Assembly (NCBI GenBank): GCA_013397115.1
Contig: VWZW01002571.1
Coordinates: forward strand, 279,871-343,870
From: Edolisoma coerulescens
Taxonomy: Eukaryota; Chordata; Aves; Passeriformes; Campephagidae
Direction of reading: 5' to 3'
DNA: 64,000 nucleotides
A model generated the notes under the pieces. It was not told the origin of the DNA. It made no database searches and saw nothing but the letters and a program-made list of their open reading frames with translations. A program made the translations under genes and the position numbers. This document shows positions 43,762-56,239 of this stretch, one piece after another; position 1 is the stretch's first letter; each line of letters begins with the position of its first letter.

Positions 43762-45324
43762 TTCTTGCTCAGAAGTTTTTCTGTTTGTGTTATAAATTGA
43801 ATGGTGTTATCACCAGTCAGAAACTACTGCTGGAGTTGCCTCCTCCCAGCCGATGTGCTCGGAGTTACCCAGCTCCAATTAGCTTGTACGGTTTCCAGGC
43901 TGCCACAGCAGGAACAGCCCAGAAACCTCCCCATGGCTCGGGTTTGTTTTCAGCGGTGGAAACTGTAGGAGTAGATGCCAGTGGAAATTCGTGACTCTCA
44001 ATCTTTGCCCATCGAGTTTCGTGCAATTCCTCCCCTCTCCTGGCCCTTCCAGATTTCTCTGGACACTGGGCCAGGTCCTTTCTCCTGGGTATCGTGGCAA
44101 GGGAACAAGTTTGGTTTGCCCATTGCTGGAGTGGCATCTGCTGCGGTTTGCTTGGGGATGGGGGGAAGTAGGTGCACCCTTCTGATTCCCCAGGGTGCTG
44201 CTGATGTTTGACTCCAGGAAAAGGTCCTGCCAGGAAAAATGGGAGTTGTGCCTGGGGGGAGCTGGAGGACGCTTATGATGTTCGAGTTCCATGTTGGCAG
44301 AGGCTGCACAGGGTGAAGCCCAGCTGTGCTCCACTGAGTGAGCCGTGGTGCCATCGGCTGCCGCTTGCAGTCACCTCCCTTTTGCCCGCCCGGACAAGGG
44401 CTGAACACCTGCCATCAGCGCCTGACCAGCTTTCATCCACTCTGCCCTCCCCTGTGCTGCTGCTGCACCGGATCCCTGCTCCTGGGCCTGCCTCCCTTCC
44501 CGTTTGGAGTAGCTCTTGCCTCCTCCCCCGACGCTGAGCCCTCCGCAGTGGGATGCGCGTCCAGCTGTGTCTGAGCCAGCGGGAGGGCAGCCTGTGCTCC
44601 CTGCTCCCCCTCGCTCCCTCCTGCCTGGGGGAGCCTCCCTGGGCCGCTGCCAGAGCCTGCCTGCCCTCCCCGTGTCCCTGCAGCTGCGGGGAGGCCAGGC
44701 CAGGCCAGGCCGGGTGGCCGGGCTGGGCCACACACACCTCCTGTGGGGAACACAGACGAGCAGCACTTCAGGGCAGGAACCCGGGCTTAGCTCTGGCTCC
44801 TGGCGGCACAAAACGTCCCCACAGTGCTGCTGAATGTCCCTGAAACCATCTGGTCTGCAGAGGTGACGGCTCAGGGTGAGGGTGGCTACCTGAGCTCGGG
44901 CTGAGTGCACTGGGGGGACTCTGCAGTGTGTTGAGCATCTCCCACCAGTGCTCTCTCCCTGCGGTCGCTGCCGCAGGGCCCCTCGCTCCCCACGTTTGCC
45001 TTTCCTGCCCAGCTGGCACACATAAGGTAGGAGAAATTTCTGCTCTATACTCGTTAGTTAAGTGAAGGCGTAGTGAGCAGGCAGAAGAGCTGATGGAGTC
45101 TGATGTGGACTGAGGAGGAAGTTGTACCAATTCCACTTTCTAAAAATAAGTCCAGTGACTGTTCCCGCAGCCCAGAGACTGCTGCTCTCTGTACGCTGAC
45201 TGTGGTTGCTTTTATTTTTTTTTGTCTTGTTATAGCAAATCTTAGATACTGCAGTCCATTAAAATTGTGCAGTGGCTGTGTGATCAGAGAGGTGCCTATG
45301 GAGAAAGTCTTGTGGTTTCAGTGT

Positions 45325-45555
45325 TTCTAGAAGTGACCTTGAAGGATCACCTCTACATAATGTTTCCTAGGGGTTTCTCTAAGATGTTCTAAGATTTCCA
45401 GTGATGGTGATTCTGACTTTCCTCAGCAATCCACTCCAGTGCCTGACTATTCTGAGATTAAGGAGCTTTGATTGATTTCAGGCTGGTATTGCTGTGCTTT
45501 AACCCCATCATTTTGACATCTCACCTTCTCTTCTGGCAAGCTACCAAAGAGAAGA
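45325..45555 (-). repeat. Old CR1 LINE relic, minus strand
   Basis: The phrases 'aagtgaccttgaaggatcac', 'ccagtgatggtgattctgac', 'caatccactccagtgcctga' and 'gtattgctgtgctttaaccc' follow the antisense CR1 3' region. It is diverged and has lost its tail. Confidence 0.55.
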
Positions 45556-45944
45556 AAAATTCTGTAAATGTAAAAGTAATCATTATGTAGGGTTCAATCT
45601 TCATTTCTGCCTTTCCCTTCTGCGCTCGGAGAGCATCTGCTGGCTCTTGGGCAGTGCTGTGGATTTAATGACACGTGTGTGGCAGCTGGGCAGCCCCAGT
45701 CCCACCTCCCCCTGTTGTGTTGGCCATGACTAACAGTTCTTGATCTGCACTGATGTCACTGAAAATAGGGTGCTTGAAGTGGCATGGGTTTTATTAAAAT
45801 TGTATATCATGAATTCCGGAGTTGTCTTATACTTCTGTAGCAAAATGTATGTCTTGAACATTTGAAGAGTTTTTGGTTAGTGATATATTTTATAATAAGC
45901 AACAAGATTCCATTAAAAGTTACGTTATTTCAAAACATGTTTTG

Positions 45945-46112
45945 TTGCCCAGAGCAGCTGTGGCTGCCCCTGGATCCCTGGAAGTGTCCAAGGCCAAGTT
46001 GGACGGGGCTTGGAGCAACCTGGTCTAGTGGGAAGTGTCCCTGCCCATGGCAGGGGGTGGAACTGGATGAGCTTTAAGGTCCATCCCAACCCAGGCCATT
46101 CAGTGATTCTGT
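45945..46112 (+). repeat. CR1 LINE 3' fragment
   Basis: A short sense copy: 'ttgcccagagcagctgtggc', 'gacggggcttggagcaacct', 'ggcagggggtggaactggat', 'atcccaacccaggccattc', ending 'agtgattctgtg'. It is younger than the neighbouring relic at 45.4 kb. Confidence 0.92.
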
Positions 46113-48488
46113 GTGTGCATACACCAGCTCTCCAGACCTGTGAGATTGGTGAGAAGTGCCTGGCAGGTGCCCAACTCCCTGTTTTTTGCTGGTAGCAGGT
46201 CAGTGTGAGGCAGCACTGACCCAGGAGCCATGGAGCTGTATGATGCTGCCTTTGGGCTGAGCAGCGCTGATTGCAGCCGTATGATTTCAGCTCAAAGTTT
46301 CTGTGCCTGCCTTCAAAAAGACCAGGGAGACATTCTCATCATCAGCTGGTGACCTGAGTTATTAGTCAGATTCTTACAGAAAATAACTCTTGAGGTAGCA
46401 TCATTGAAAAATGTTTTCAGGTGCGGTCTCCATTAGAGTATCGGCTGCAAGCGGAGTACTGTAACCTGCTGATGTGGTGAAGGGCCATCAGCCACCAAGT
46501 GTTGTGATCGTTGTTTACATCTGTGTCAGGAGTGGTTCCTAGTTCAGTATCAGTGTATAATACATGATTCCCATGTAGTTCCCTAGGTGATAGAAGTTTA
46601 GATCTTTCAGGTTTTGGTGCTAACAGTATTTCTGTCCTTGTGTGCAGATTACTCAGTAAAATGTCAATTTTTTTCTGTAACTGAATACCTGCTGTACCTT
46701 TTGTTATGTACAGTTGACATTATCTAGAGGATATTGGCCACTAATGGGCAGCAGGTATCAGTCCTAGCCAGCAAGGCCATCACCCTGCTGCTCACCTGGA
46801 GCCCTTAACTCTTACCACAAGTGGAGTAAACCATGGCAGCTGGCCGACCTCCTGGCTTGTCACACGACTCCAGAGGTGAAGTCCATGTTCTGATTTCCAC
46901 AGCCCCAAACTGGAGGGTTTTGGGTGGCTGTACAATGCCACGTGTGCCCCAGCATGGCAGGAGGTAGCATCTCACTTGATGGCAAATTGCCGTGTTTGGA
47001 GAGGGCAGGAGGAACTTGTTTCCCTTGGGCATTATCCAAGCCCTGCACTGTAGATCTGGGCGGTCCCGCTGTTGTTCCAGCATTATGGTGGGGCTGAGGG
47101 ATGGCTTTTGAATCTTGGCTCCTTTTCCATCACTGTGAGCTTTGGTCTCTTGTTGTGCACTGCTGGCAGAGTCTCCAGTTGTGTGTGTGTGTGTGTGGTG
47201 GTATCTGTTCAGCGTTATCTTGTGCCTGACCAGAGGACTCGGTGTGTTCTGGGGCTGCTCAGTTATTTCATATTGTTGTCAGCTGGAAAATCTGTAAATG
47301 CCCTGTGATATTTTATGGCGTTATAAGCTGTACAAAATGTCCAGCAGGTACTTGAATGTCGAGCAGATACAGTCTGTAAGAGTGCCTTGTTTTCATTAGC
47401 TCCTTGGCAGACACTGAACATACTTGCAGAGCTGCAGGATGGACTTTTGGTTGCTTGTGGTCATGGTTTGGGGTTTTTTTATTGGCGTCTACCCTGTGTT
47501 GTACAGAAAACAGTGAAGGGCCTCACAGTATATTTTTTAGTTGTCCAAACTCTTGGCCCTTCAGGAATGTAAAGCAGCCTAACAACTTTTTCTTTACATA
47601 ATTAACAGCGCTCTGTTCAGGGTTTCCTGCAGGAACTGGCTAGTGATTTTTCCTCTCTGGGAGTAATTCTCCTGAGCTAATATTTCTGTCCACATTTGGA
47701 TTGTTCTTTCTTTTGTTATTAAAATTGAGTGTAATTTTGATGGACATGTTAGAATTTTTCTGTATCTAGACTTTGTACCCAGTAGAGGATATTTCTCCTA
47801 TTCGAGTAGATACATGGTTTTGAATCCTGGGATTTTAGCTTCTTAAGTCACAGACGAGACCGGAGTTATACACAGGATAAAAATAGCAAGCAGTAATTAA
47901 TACCCATCCTCAGTGAGCCTGGCTCTTCTGGTTTCTCTTGATATATTGCACTGTAGCAATTTCCTTTCTTTTTCCTAAGAAATAGGTGAATTAATATCTC
48001 TACATGAGTGAGAAAATAAAATAAAGATGCTTGTTTCCTGCCCTGGCAGACCATTCCCTTGGGGTACAGCGAGTTTGTGGGAGCTCTTCTCCTGGGCAGC
48101 CCTTTGCCTTGGTTGGGCTGGAGCAGACCAGGCACCAGGAGGAATGGCACAGCCTCTCCCTTCGCTCTCCCAGACATCCCTCTTTCCTTCTGTCAGGGCT
48201 GTATTATCTCTGTCTCAGTGCTCCAAGCAGCAGAGACCGACTCCTCTTCCGCTCTAACAGGGGTAAATCCAGGTTTTGTGGCTCTGCTCCATACCCTGAG
48301 GGTTTGGAGATTTTATCTTTCTCATTTCTTTAGCAGATGGGGCAGATCAGTAGGAACTATTTCTCGTCTGTCCTTTGTTTGCACAAGAAGAATTAGCTGC
48401 TGGGGAAGTGTTGGAGGGGGAGTCTGGCTGTGCTGCGTGGCAGGGAGACCCTGAGTTTTGTCAGTCTAAGGGCAGACTTTTATTTTCA
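46113..48488. other. Intron-like stretch, nothing coding recognised
   Basis: This is T-rich unique sequence. It contains a (GT)n microsatellite of about eight units at 47,181-47,197. No splice-bounded open frame was convincing. Confidence 0.4.
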
Positions 48489-48512
48489 TATATATATATA
48501 TATATATATATA
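48489..48512. repeat. (TA)12 microsatellite
   Basis: A perfect alternating AT tract. Confidence 0.97.
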
Positions 48513-50410
48513 CGCATTAAAGGGATCGTTTTACCTTGCCTTCTCTGAGAGAGCAGGTTCAGGAGGGCAGAGAGAGTTGTATTTGGAAGGTTTGGGAAGG
48601 TTGGCTGTATGGATGTTGAGTCAGGGACAGGGATTTGTATATGGATCTCTGAAGGATTCAGCCTTGAGTGTGACTGGAGTCGTGCCCACCCCCTGTCAGT
48701 AGGGACGTGTCTGTGTCCGTGCTGGACCCCAGGAAGGTAAGAAATACTTAACTCCATGGAAGGTCATTCCTTTGTGCTGGATGAGGAAAGAGAGCACTTT
48801 AGGCACTCCTGTAACATGCTCAGTGATTGCTTTGATGCCATGTGAGACTTGAGGGTGAGTTTTCATCCCGTGTATTTTCCCAAGGGATATTGCTAAGCAT
48901 TCCGTTTAGTTGTTAGGATTGGTTATAGAAGGAAAGCAGAAGGAAAATGCAATCGTAGGTGTATGTAACCATCATCATCCCCCACGTCTCAGTATTTAGC
49001 TCATTAGAGAGTGGTGATTTTGTCCCTCACCTTTTCTTCAGGGCTGGTTTGTTCTCCTCTGCTCCCTGAGCTCTCATCTCCCTCCCTGCCATTTCAGTGG
49101 AAACCCTTGCCCGTGAGACTCTCCCTGGGGATCACCCTCCTCCCATGTGCTTGTGAGATACAGGGTACTTTAAGGGACTGGGTCATCTCCTTCCCCTCTC
49201 TTTCCAAGGTTTTCCTCATTTACATTTCTGTTGTGTCCCCTAATTACCATCCCTTTGGTTTTTATTCCCCCTCAAGCTGCCTTTTCCTGCTTATGGTCTC
49301 CTGAGGATGTTCTGCTGAAACTTTATCAAACTTACATTACTAGAAATAGTTAATGCAAAATTTTCTTTGAGGAATTCTCACATCCTGCTTGCAGCATCGC
49401 TGCACAGTCTGTCGTAACATTTCCAATAGAGACACAACTGGAAGTCAGTCCTTTCCTTCTGGATTGCCTCCTGTTTCCCTTTGCATAGGGACATAAGAAT
49501 ACATTGTCCTCCCATATCTTTCATCCCATAAAGAGTTTATTTTTTAATAGAGTCCAGTAGAGAATTAAGTATAAGGTTGATTAAACATTTTATGTCTACA
49601 TATATCTACTGGGTGTCAACCAGAGACCCGTGAAGAGTTTACACACTGCAGCCCGTTCTGGGGCCACATACATCACATGTGTAACTGCTGTCTGGGAAAG
49701 CAGCCGTGGCCGACTGTGCAAGGGGGCTGTACTAGCCTGTCTGGGGGTGATATGGAAACCATGCACTGGTTTTTAATGTACTCCTGGTTAAATTCTTATT
49801 TAAAGGCTTTGAAGCATCCTATTGTGTGCTTTTGTGAGGGGTGACTTTGTAGCTGCCTTGGGCAGAATCCCATTTCAAGGTCTTCTGTAAGCCATCTGCT
49901 TTCAGTAACAGCTCTTAGCTTTGGCATGTGTCTCAGTGCAAGCTGGAATAGCCACACTGCTGCAAAACTTTCTTTACTGCCTGCATCAGTTTGGGCTTCC
50001 CACTGTGCCTGCGCAGGCTGGGTGCACCCTCGGGGTGCTCTGCATCGACCCTGTCCTTGGGGTGCACCCTGCAGCTTGTCCCCAGGCGAGGGGGGCCAGG
50101 ACCCAGCACAGGAGTGTGGGGTGCACCATATCCTGCACCTGTCCGTGTTCTGGGACTGGCATGAAAGGAAACTCAGGTACGTGCAAAACTGGCCTGTGGC
50201 TTGGTTCCCAGTAATTAGGGTGTCAGGGTATGGTCAGAATATGCTGGAATCAGGCTACAGAGCCCCCCATGTGTGATAAATCTTCTCTACTTCCAGGTGT
50301 CCTCAGTGGATTGGGTACACTGCTGTGCCCGTCTGCAGCCCAGGCCATTCCTCTTCTAAAGTCAGGAGACTTTAACTTTTAGCTATGGGAGTCTTGCTGA
50401 CACAAAGTAG
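48513..50410. other. Intron-like stretch, nothing coding recognised
   Basis: Unique sequence with no repeat recognised. Two AG...GT intervals (48,557-48,737 and 49,990-50,176) have fair splice signals, but stop codons or mismatched phase argue against coding exons. Confidence 0.4.
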
Positions 50411-50475
50411 CTGTAGCACAGGTGGTTCAGCGTTAGAAACAGCAGCCTTAGGCACACAGATTCAATTCCTTGCTT
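50411..50475 (+). repeat. Possible tRNA-related SINE relic
   Basis: The sequence 'gtagcacaggtggttcagcg' resembles a tRNA-type A box, and 'gattcaattcc' about 45 bases later resembles a B box (GGTTCGANTCC). No cloverleaf can be folded convincingly, so it is not a tRNA gene. It could be a decayed tRNA-derived SINE head or coincidence. Confidence 0.22.
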
Positions 50476-51029
50476 TGGCATGTTCTTCCCATATGGCACT
50501 GAAGTCCATCAGTCCTTTGCTTTTCTGTATGTAACAGGCACCTTACCTGCCCAAAAAGCCAGGCTCTGTGTTGAGTTTTGTTACAGTGCATTTGGGAGAG
50601 CTCCATGGAGGTACAGTGGTGGTACAGGTCAGAAACGTCTCTGCTTAACATCCAGAAACAGAGATCTGCAGCTTTTCCCAAAACTCATTCAGAACACGTA
50701 TGGAGAGCAATGGTGTTGGTGGCATCTTTCACATTGGGATGTGGGACACGGGCATTGCTCACCTCAGAGGCAGAACCTCAAAGTGACTTCAACAGTAGGA
50801 CCAGCCATGAAGGATTTGCTGAAATAATTCTGGAGCACAGTGAAGCTTCCTTAAGCCCAGCTGTTATCACAGGGGATTTGTATGATTAGCTAAAGTCTGT
50901 GCCACACCAGCCTGTGTTCGTGGTGGGCCACTCGCTGTCCCTGGCAATGGGAGGCAGCCGGGGCCTTGGCTCCAAGCCTTGAACATGGTACTGTTTGGGG
51001 AGGAGCAGCACAGGATCCTCTGCCTGCTG

Positions 51030-51112
51030 TGAATCCTTGCCTATGTCAAGGGGTTGGAACAAGAGGATCTTTGAGGTCCCTTCTGACCCAAACCATTCCA
51101 TGATTCCATGTT
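51030..51112 (+). repeat. CR1 LINE 3' tip
   Basis: The phrases 'aaggggttggaacaagagga', 'tctttgaggtcccttctgac' and 'ccaaaccattccatgattcc' are the last part of a CR1 in sense orientation. The upstream sequence may be a more diverged continuation from about 50,950. Confidence 0.8.
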
Positions 51113-52889
51113 ACCCTGCATGGGAAGGCTTTAGGTTTTGCACTGTTATCTTGCCCTCTGAGTGGGCAGGGATTTCTAAGAAATTAATCAATACCAGTCT
51201 TAAAAGCAGCTCTGATTTTTCATCAGTGTGTGGACTTCTTACAGCAGTCGAGCCCCATCTTTCCAAGGAGGAGTTGCAGGGCTGGAGTGCTCACCCCCCT
51301 CACTACAGAAATGGCAGCCACGGAGCTGTAACTCCCAGTTACAGCTCATCAGTAAACGTGTCTGTACTGAGAAAATTCATTCTGTTAAGGGGCTTCCTTT
51401 AGCAGACTCAGCAGATTTAGCAGATTATCTTATTTGGCTTTTATTTTAAGCCCTTTCATCTCTCCATTTCTCTCAGCCTGGGTATCCTGTTCCTGGAGTG
51501 TGCCAAATATGTTGTCTTTATTGCAGCCTCTTCAGTCTTCATGGAGAGCAAGATCTGCTCACAGCGATACATGTCAGGATGTTTTTGGTTTGATCCAAGG
51601 CCCATGCTGGTTTTGTTGGGTTGGTCTTGTTTTTTTTTTTTTCGGATAGGGAAGAAAACCTGTATTGAAGTCCTGCAAGGTTTTATTTAATTTCCTCCGT
51701 GATCATGAGCAGTGGTAACTGTTGTAGCTTTGTTCATGGTGGTGGTTCCTCCCAATGGTCCCTAGTTTTCATACTCACCCTGAGGGTGATCTCTTGAGCT
51801 TGACTCAGCAGTGTCTGATGGTCCAGCTGCCATTTCCTGGGAGGTTGACCTATCTCCTCTCCCCACCAACCTGAAGGTGTTCAAAAGGAAGTCATAAAAT
51901 CCATATTTTCATTATAGAAACATGGTCTATCCAAGTTTTTCATGTGTTTTTGTCTTGAAAATATGTACTCCCATGAGACTTGGCTCAGGGGCTGAGGAAG
52001 TGTGTTACTTATGATCACATCTTCGAGACACCTCAGTGTGTTAACACAAGAATGTGTTTGTGAGGAGCCTGTCATGAAGTCTGGAGTTTATCAGTCCACT
52101 TCTTACATGGTAGAAAGATAAAATTAATTCCAGAGAACGAGAGATGTTGGAAATGACAGAAAATCCTTCTGGTAGAGAGAGGAGTAATGGTTTGCAGCCA
52201 TCAGGTATTTCAGATCACACAAGGGGATCAGTACTGCAGATGGAAATACCAGCATTCATTGTACAGTGTTACTTAAAAATATTCCCTGGTATGAATGTAA
52301 GGACTCTCTAGACCTGATGAGGGGAGATGCTTCCAGAGGTGCTGTTTCTTCGTCAGCCTTAGTTTGGAGCTGCCAAAAACGTGACTTTGCACGGACAGGA
52401 AGAAATAAAACTCCAGTCTTGTCCAGGAGGATGGTAACAGGGAGGTGGAAGGAAATAAAATCATTGGTTACGATAAATTCTGACTCACCTTTTCAAACTT
52501 GGAAGCTGCTCACTCCCGAGAGTTTCCTTCAGGTCCCACATAAGCATTCATTTGGCATTTTGGTCTAGGACTCCTTGCCTGTGTGTCTGGCTCCGAGAAG
52601 GCTGGTGCTCAGTCCTGGGAGCTGGTCTTTGGCTTCTGCCCAGGAAAGGGGTCAGTCAGCCAGCTCATCAGAGCACGCCTTGAGAGCAGGAACTGTGGTT
52701 TAGGCCAGCAAAACTTCTGGTGTCCACAGGTCAGGCAGAAATCTGAGGAGCCAAGTCCAGTGTGAAAACCAAAAGCAGTAAGAGGTGTCAGGTCATGCAC
52801 TGACAGTCCTCTGATTTCTCAAGTAGGCTGAAAGTGCTTTTCTTTCTCCACCATAGAAATTAAGAATGGCAAAAAATATATTAAATGAG
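51113..52889. other. Intron-like stretch with a perfect short hairpin
   Basis: No exon or transposon recognised. An 11-bp perfect inverted repeat with a 3-base loop lies at 51,323-51,347. Confidence 0.4.
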
Positions 52890-53112
52890 CAAGCAGGTTG
52901 AGTTCAGAAAAGGTTCTTCCCCTAGAGGGTGATCGGGCGCTCAGCAGGCTTCCAGGGAATGGTCACAGTTCCAAGGCTGCCAGAGCTCCAGGAACATTTG
53001 GAAAATGCTCTCAGGGACAGGGTAGGATTGTTGGGGTGTCTCCAGGGCCAGGAGCTGGACTCGATGATCCTTATGGATCCCTCCCAGCTCAGGATATTCT
53101 GTAATTCACATG
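52890..53112 (+). repeat. CR1 LINE 3' fragment, other subfamily
   Basis: It carries 'agaaaaggttcttcccctag', 'agggaatggtcacagttcca', 'ctgccagagctccaggaaca', 'gggtaggattgttggggtgt' and 'tggactcgatgatccttatg', then a weak tail. This is the CR1 subfamily type with 'ggaatggtcacggccccaag', distinct from the 'gatattgggaaggaatt' copies. The same type occurs at 56.2 kb. Confidence 0.88.
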
Positions 53113-54054
53113 ATCTGCTCATCATGTGCCTGGTTTTCTGATTGGGTTGGGATGCCACTAGATGCTCCTGTGTAACCCATGGTCACAGAATGGAGCTGAA
53201 ACATTCCAGCAAGGAGGCTGGAATGGCAGCACTGCCATCACCCACGACAGGCAGGAGCTTACAGTGCTGCCCTCACATTTCCTGAGGGAATTTGTAAGGG
53301 ACAGCTCTTTACTGCTGGAAACATTGATAGTGTTTGATGGAAAGATGACTGTGAAGAAAACCTCAACTGAAGCAGAGGTTACATGGAAAGGATTTGTAGT
53401 GGCTGCAGTGGTTGTGGTGCTCCAGACCTGTGCTTTTGTGGGGAACAAATCAATGACTGCAGGCACTTTGCATCATGAGAAACTGTCAGGATTCTCTTGT
53501 GGCAGCCCCATGGGATTTCCAAGAAGCGTCATTCTCACAGTCCTCTGTCAATGTGCAGAGTTTCCTTTTTTTTCCCCCAATCCTAATCTGTGAAGTATGT
53601 ATCTGACATAATAAAACCATTTTTCAGCTTCGCTGTTGGTGGTTTTCTTCCTCTTCTCTCTGAAAGCCTCTGGCCTGCTGGCAACGGCATTGTCCAGCGA
53701 GGTTTGAAGCTTGGCACGCTGTCAACAAACCTTCACGTTCCCTTTTCAATCAAACATGGTAGTGCTGAGATCCGACTTGGATTCCATCCCAAGGTTCACC
53801 ATAATCATCCTTGTATAATAGGAAGTCCAAACAACCCCAGGAAATAATTCAGATGTGACTGGTGCCTTGAGTGGAATAAAGAAGTGCCTAGAAGAGACAT
53901 TAAGAGCCTCAGTTCTAACTCTTTTCATAATTATGCGCTCCGAAGGAGCGGAGGCTTTGGAGATAAAGGGATTACATGCATCTCATGAGGTCTGGAAAGA
54001 TGGGACAGCGTCTTCCATCCACATTTTCTCTTTTTTGTTTTACTGATATTGCAG
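53113..54054. other. Intron-like stretch upstream of candidate exon
   Basis: A 143-codon + frame at 53,162-53,593 lies here without splice or domain support. The last 40 bases form the pyrimidine-rich acceptor region of the exon at 54,055. Confidence 0.4.
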
Positions 54055-54129
54055 TTGCCACATTTGGTGGAAGAATATTGCAGAGCAGGCTCCCCTCTAA
54101 CCCTGCAGTTCCTCTTCAGTCTGGCACAG
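54055..54129 (+). CDS. Probable internal coding exon (unidentified gene)
   Basis: The acceptor is 'ttctcttttttgttttactg' then 'atattgcag' before 54,055, and the donor is ACAG|GTAAAT after 54,129. Exon length is 75 bases, phase 1 at both ends. The phase-1 frame has no stop and encodes ATFGGRILQSRLPSNP and then AVPLQSGT, a polar, proline-containing segment without a domain I recognise. Spliced to 61,853 the junction codon is G|CC (Ala), keeping the frame. The neighbour exon shares the phase, which supports a common transcript from the CpG island at 40 kb. Short length leaves a real chance of a false positive. Confidence 0.42.
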
Positions 54130-56029
54130 GTAAATTGAATCCGTCTACCCTTAGGGATGAGCTTTTGGAAGAGCCTGTTGGCAAGAGCAGTGGGGGGAGA
54201 ACTTAATTAGATTAAGATGCATTTCCGCAGTGTTTGTGCTGCGGGCTCTGCGGTGCTGGAGTGAGCAGTGCTCGGAGCTGGGGATGCCCTGGGATGCTCT
54301 TCCAGCCCTGGTTGCCTCTCTGCTGCCTGAGAAAAAGGAAAATGCATCAGAGGTGTGAATCTCAGTGTAACCCAGCACAGGGCTCGCCAGGGTGTGAACA
54401 AACCATGTCCCGAGCTGCTGTCCTGCCCCTGGCTGTGAGCCGGTGTCAGCAGCCTGGCAGGAGAGCGAGGGCTCCGCTTTTCCTTGCCACAGCACAGCAG
54501 CTGAGGCAGTGATGTGCTGGGCAGGGTTTGGCTGGGCACCCAACCTTCATTCAGCTCTTGCTTGAGGCCTGGCTACTGATGGCCCACGGGTCTCATACTT
54601 TGATACCCTTACAAATGCTGGTTTGCTTTTCAGGGTCTTTGTCATTTCTAAGGTTACTTGTTTACTTCCCTTGATAACTTCCTCCATAAGGAAGTTACAC
54701 GTCTGTTGGTTTCCAATAAACATTTCCTTCTCCCTGGTATATACTTGGGAGTTTTTTAGTTTTGTAGGTTTGCTCTGCTGCACTGGGAAGGGATAATTTG
54801 GAGTCCCCAGTTCTCTCTCTTCATGCTACTCATTATTTTATATGCCTCTCCTGTGGTCTCTCTCCTTTTCATTACTAATCAGGTCTAGTCTTTTCAATCC
54901 TCCTTTGTGTGATAGTTTCATTTTACAAAAGCTGAACTAGTTTCTATCAGCTCAGTTGATGTGATCTTACTCATATCAAAGGTGTTTAACAGCCGCAGTC
55001 CCGTGTACTCACTGCAAGCTGAACTTAAATTGTGTCAAGTTCTGTGCTGCTTTCTGAGTGCAAGTGGGAATGTTTGTTACAGCTGTCTTTAAATTTAAAT
55101 TTGGATGTTTTAAATGAATTAAATATGAACATGAATAATGCAGCTGGTAACATAGCCTTTCTGCAATTAAATGCAAACTTTTTCATTTCGTCTCTCTGCT
55201 TTCAGGTTTTGCTATGCCGCAGTGTTTGTACTGACTGCTGTCTTGTAGGAGTGATGGGGAACTAGAGCCCATGACAGTTCAGTGGAGCCCTTGGCACTTT
55301 TGATATCTCGGTGAGTGAAAGTTGTTTGAAACTCTAGGAGAGGCACTTCATCTGCTACTAAAGGCAGTAAATCAGTTGGTCTTTTTACATTTTTAAGGTA
55401 GCATCCTGCTGAAATGAATTTCCACATTGATCTGTCCTTTCAGGTTATAAATTCTGGAAACCAACGCTCCGTAATGCTGTGGTTTGTGCTTGGGAGATTA
55501 TCTGGGTTTCCACAAGCAGGAGAAACAAAGCTTTTGAAAACAAGGGGAGTTTTAACTCTGGTGTGCAGCTCTGTGCAAGTGTCAGGCTCTGGAGATGGAG
55601 CATTGCAGCGTGTGCTGGGCTGTGGAAATCTCAAAGGCTTTATTTGATGCAACAGTAATATTGTGTCCTTTGTGCCATGGATCCAGCCAACAGGTCCTCA
55701 TCAGGGGCATGTTTGTGTCTGAGGTGATTCTGGAAGATCTGTCTCTGTGGATAGCCCATTTTTCCCCCCTTGGATACCAGACTGGTAGTTTCTGCTATTT
55801 ATTACTTTCACATTTTTTCAATCTTCAGTCCCTGAATGGAGTAAAGGCCATGTCCATTGGTACCACGGTGCTCCTGTCCTGCAGTGCCTGTGAGCTTGTC
55901 TGTTCTGCCGTTGACTTTCTTCTCTCTACACTGAAGTCTCCTCACTGGGGCATTTCAGCCTTGTCAAAACCTATAGAGTGATTCCTCTTGCCATCCAATC
56001 TGTTGTCAGTGAGATAAAGTCCCTGGGTG
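54130..56029. other. Intron-like stretch, with an old repeat and a non-coding exon-like interval
   Basis: A decayed CR1/L3-like piece is possible at 54,815-54,940 (ttatatgcctctcctgtgg and aatcaggtctagtcttttca). The interval 55,206-55,310 has strong splice sites but stops in all three frames. Nothing else is supported. Confidence 0.35.
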
Positions 56030-56095
56030 TTTCAGATTGGAAGGAGCTTTTGGAGGTTGTCTGGTCCAGTGCCACATGCAGAGATGGACTGACTT
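56030..56095 (-). repeat. Possible CR1 3' tip, minus strand
   Basis: The phrases 'ttcagattggaaggagcttt' and 'ggaggttgtctggtccagtg' resemble antisense CR1 (ggttggaagggacctctggagatcatctggtcc). Short and diverged. Confidence 0.4.
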
Positions 56096-56239
56096 TGAAG
56101 TCAGACTCAGCTATGAGGTTAGAGCAGGCTGGCAGGAGAGGGAGCTGGTGATGTTTGGAGTATTTCCAAGGGTGAAGATTTTACAGATCCTCTGGGCAAC
56201 TGTAAATTACAGTCAGTGGAAATCATGAATTCCCAAGCC

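Noticed and set aside
48557..48737. Interval between CAG and AAG|GTAAGA as an exon
   Set aside because: The frame open from the left ends at a TAG before the donor; no single frame crosses it.
49990..50176. AG...GT interval with an open frame as an exon
   Set aside because: Length 187 is not divisible by three and does not fit the phase of the other candidates; the local sequence is repetitive (ggtgcaccct).
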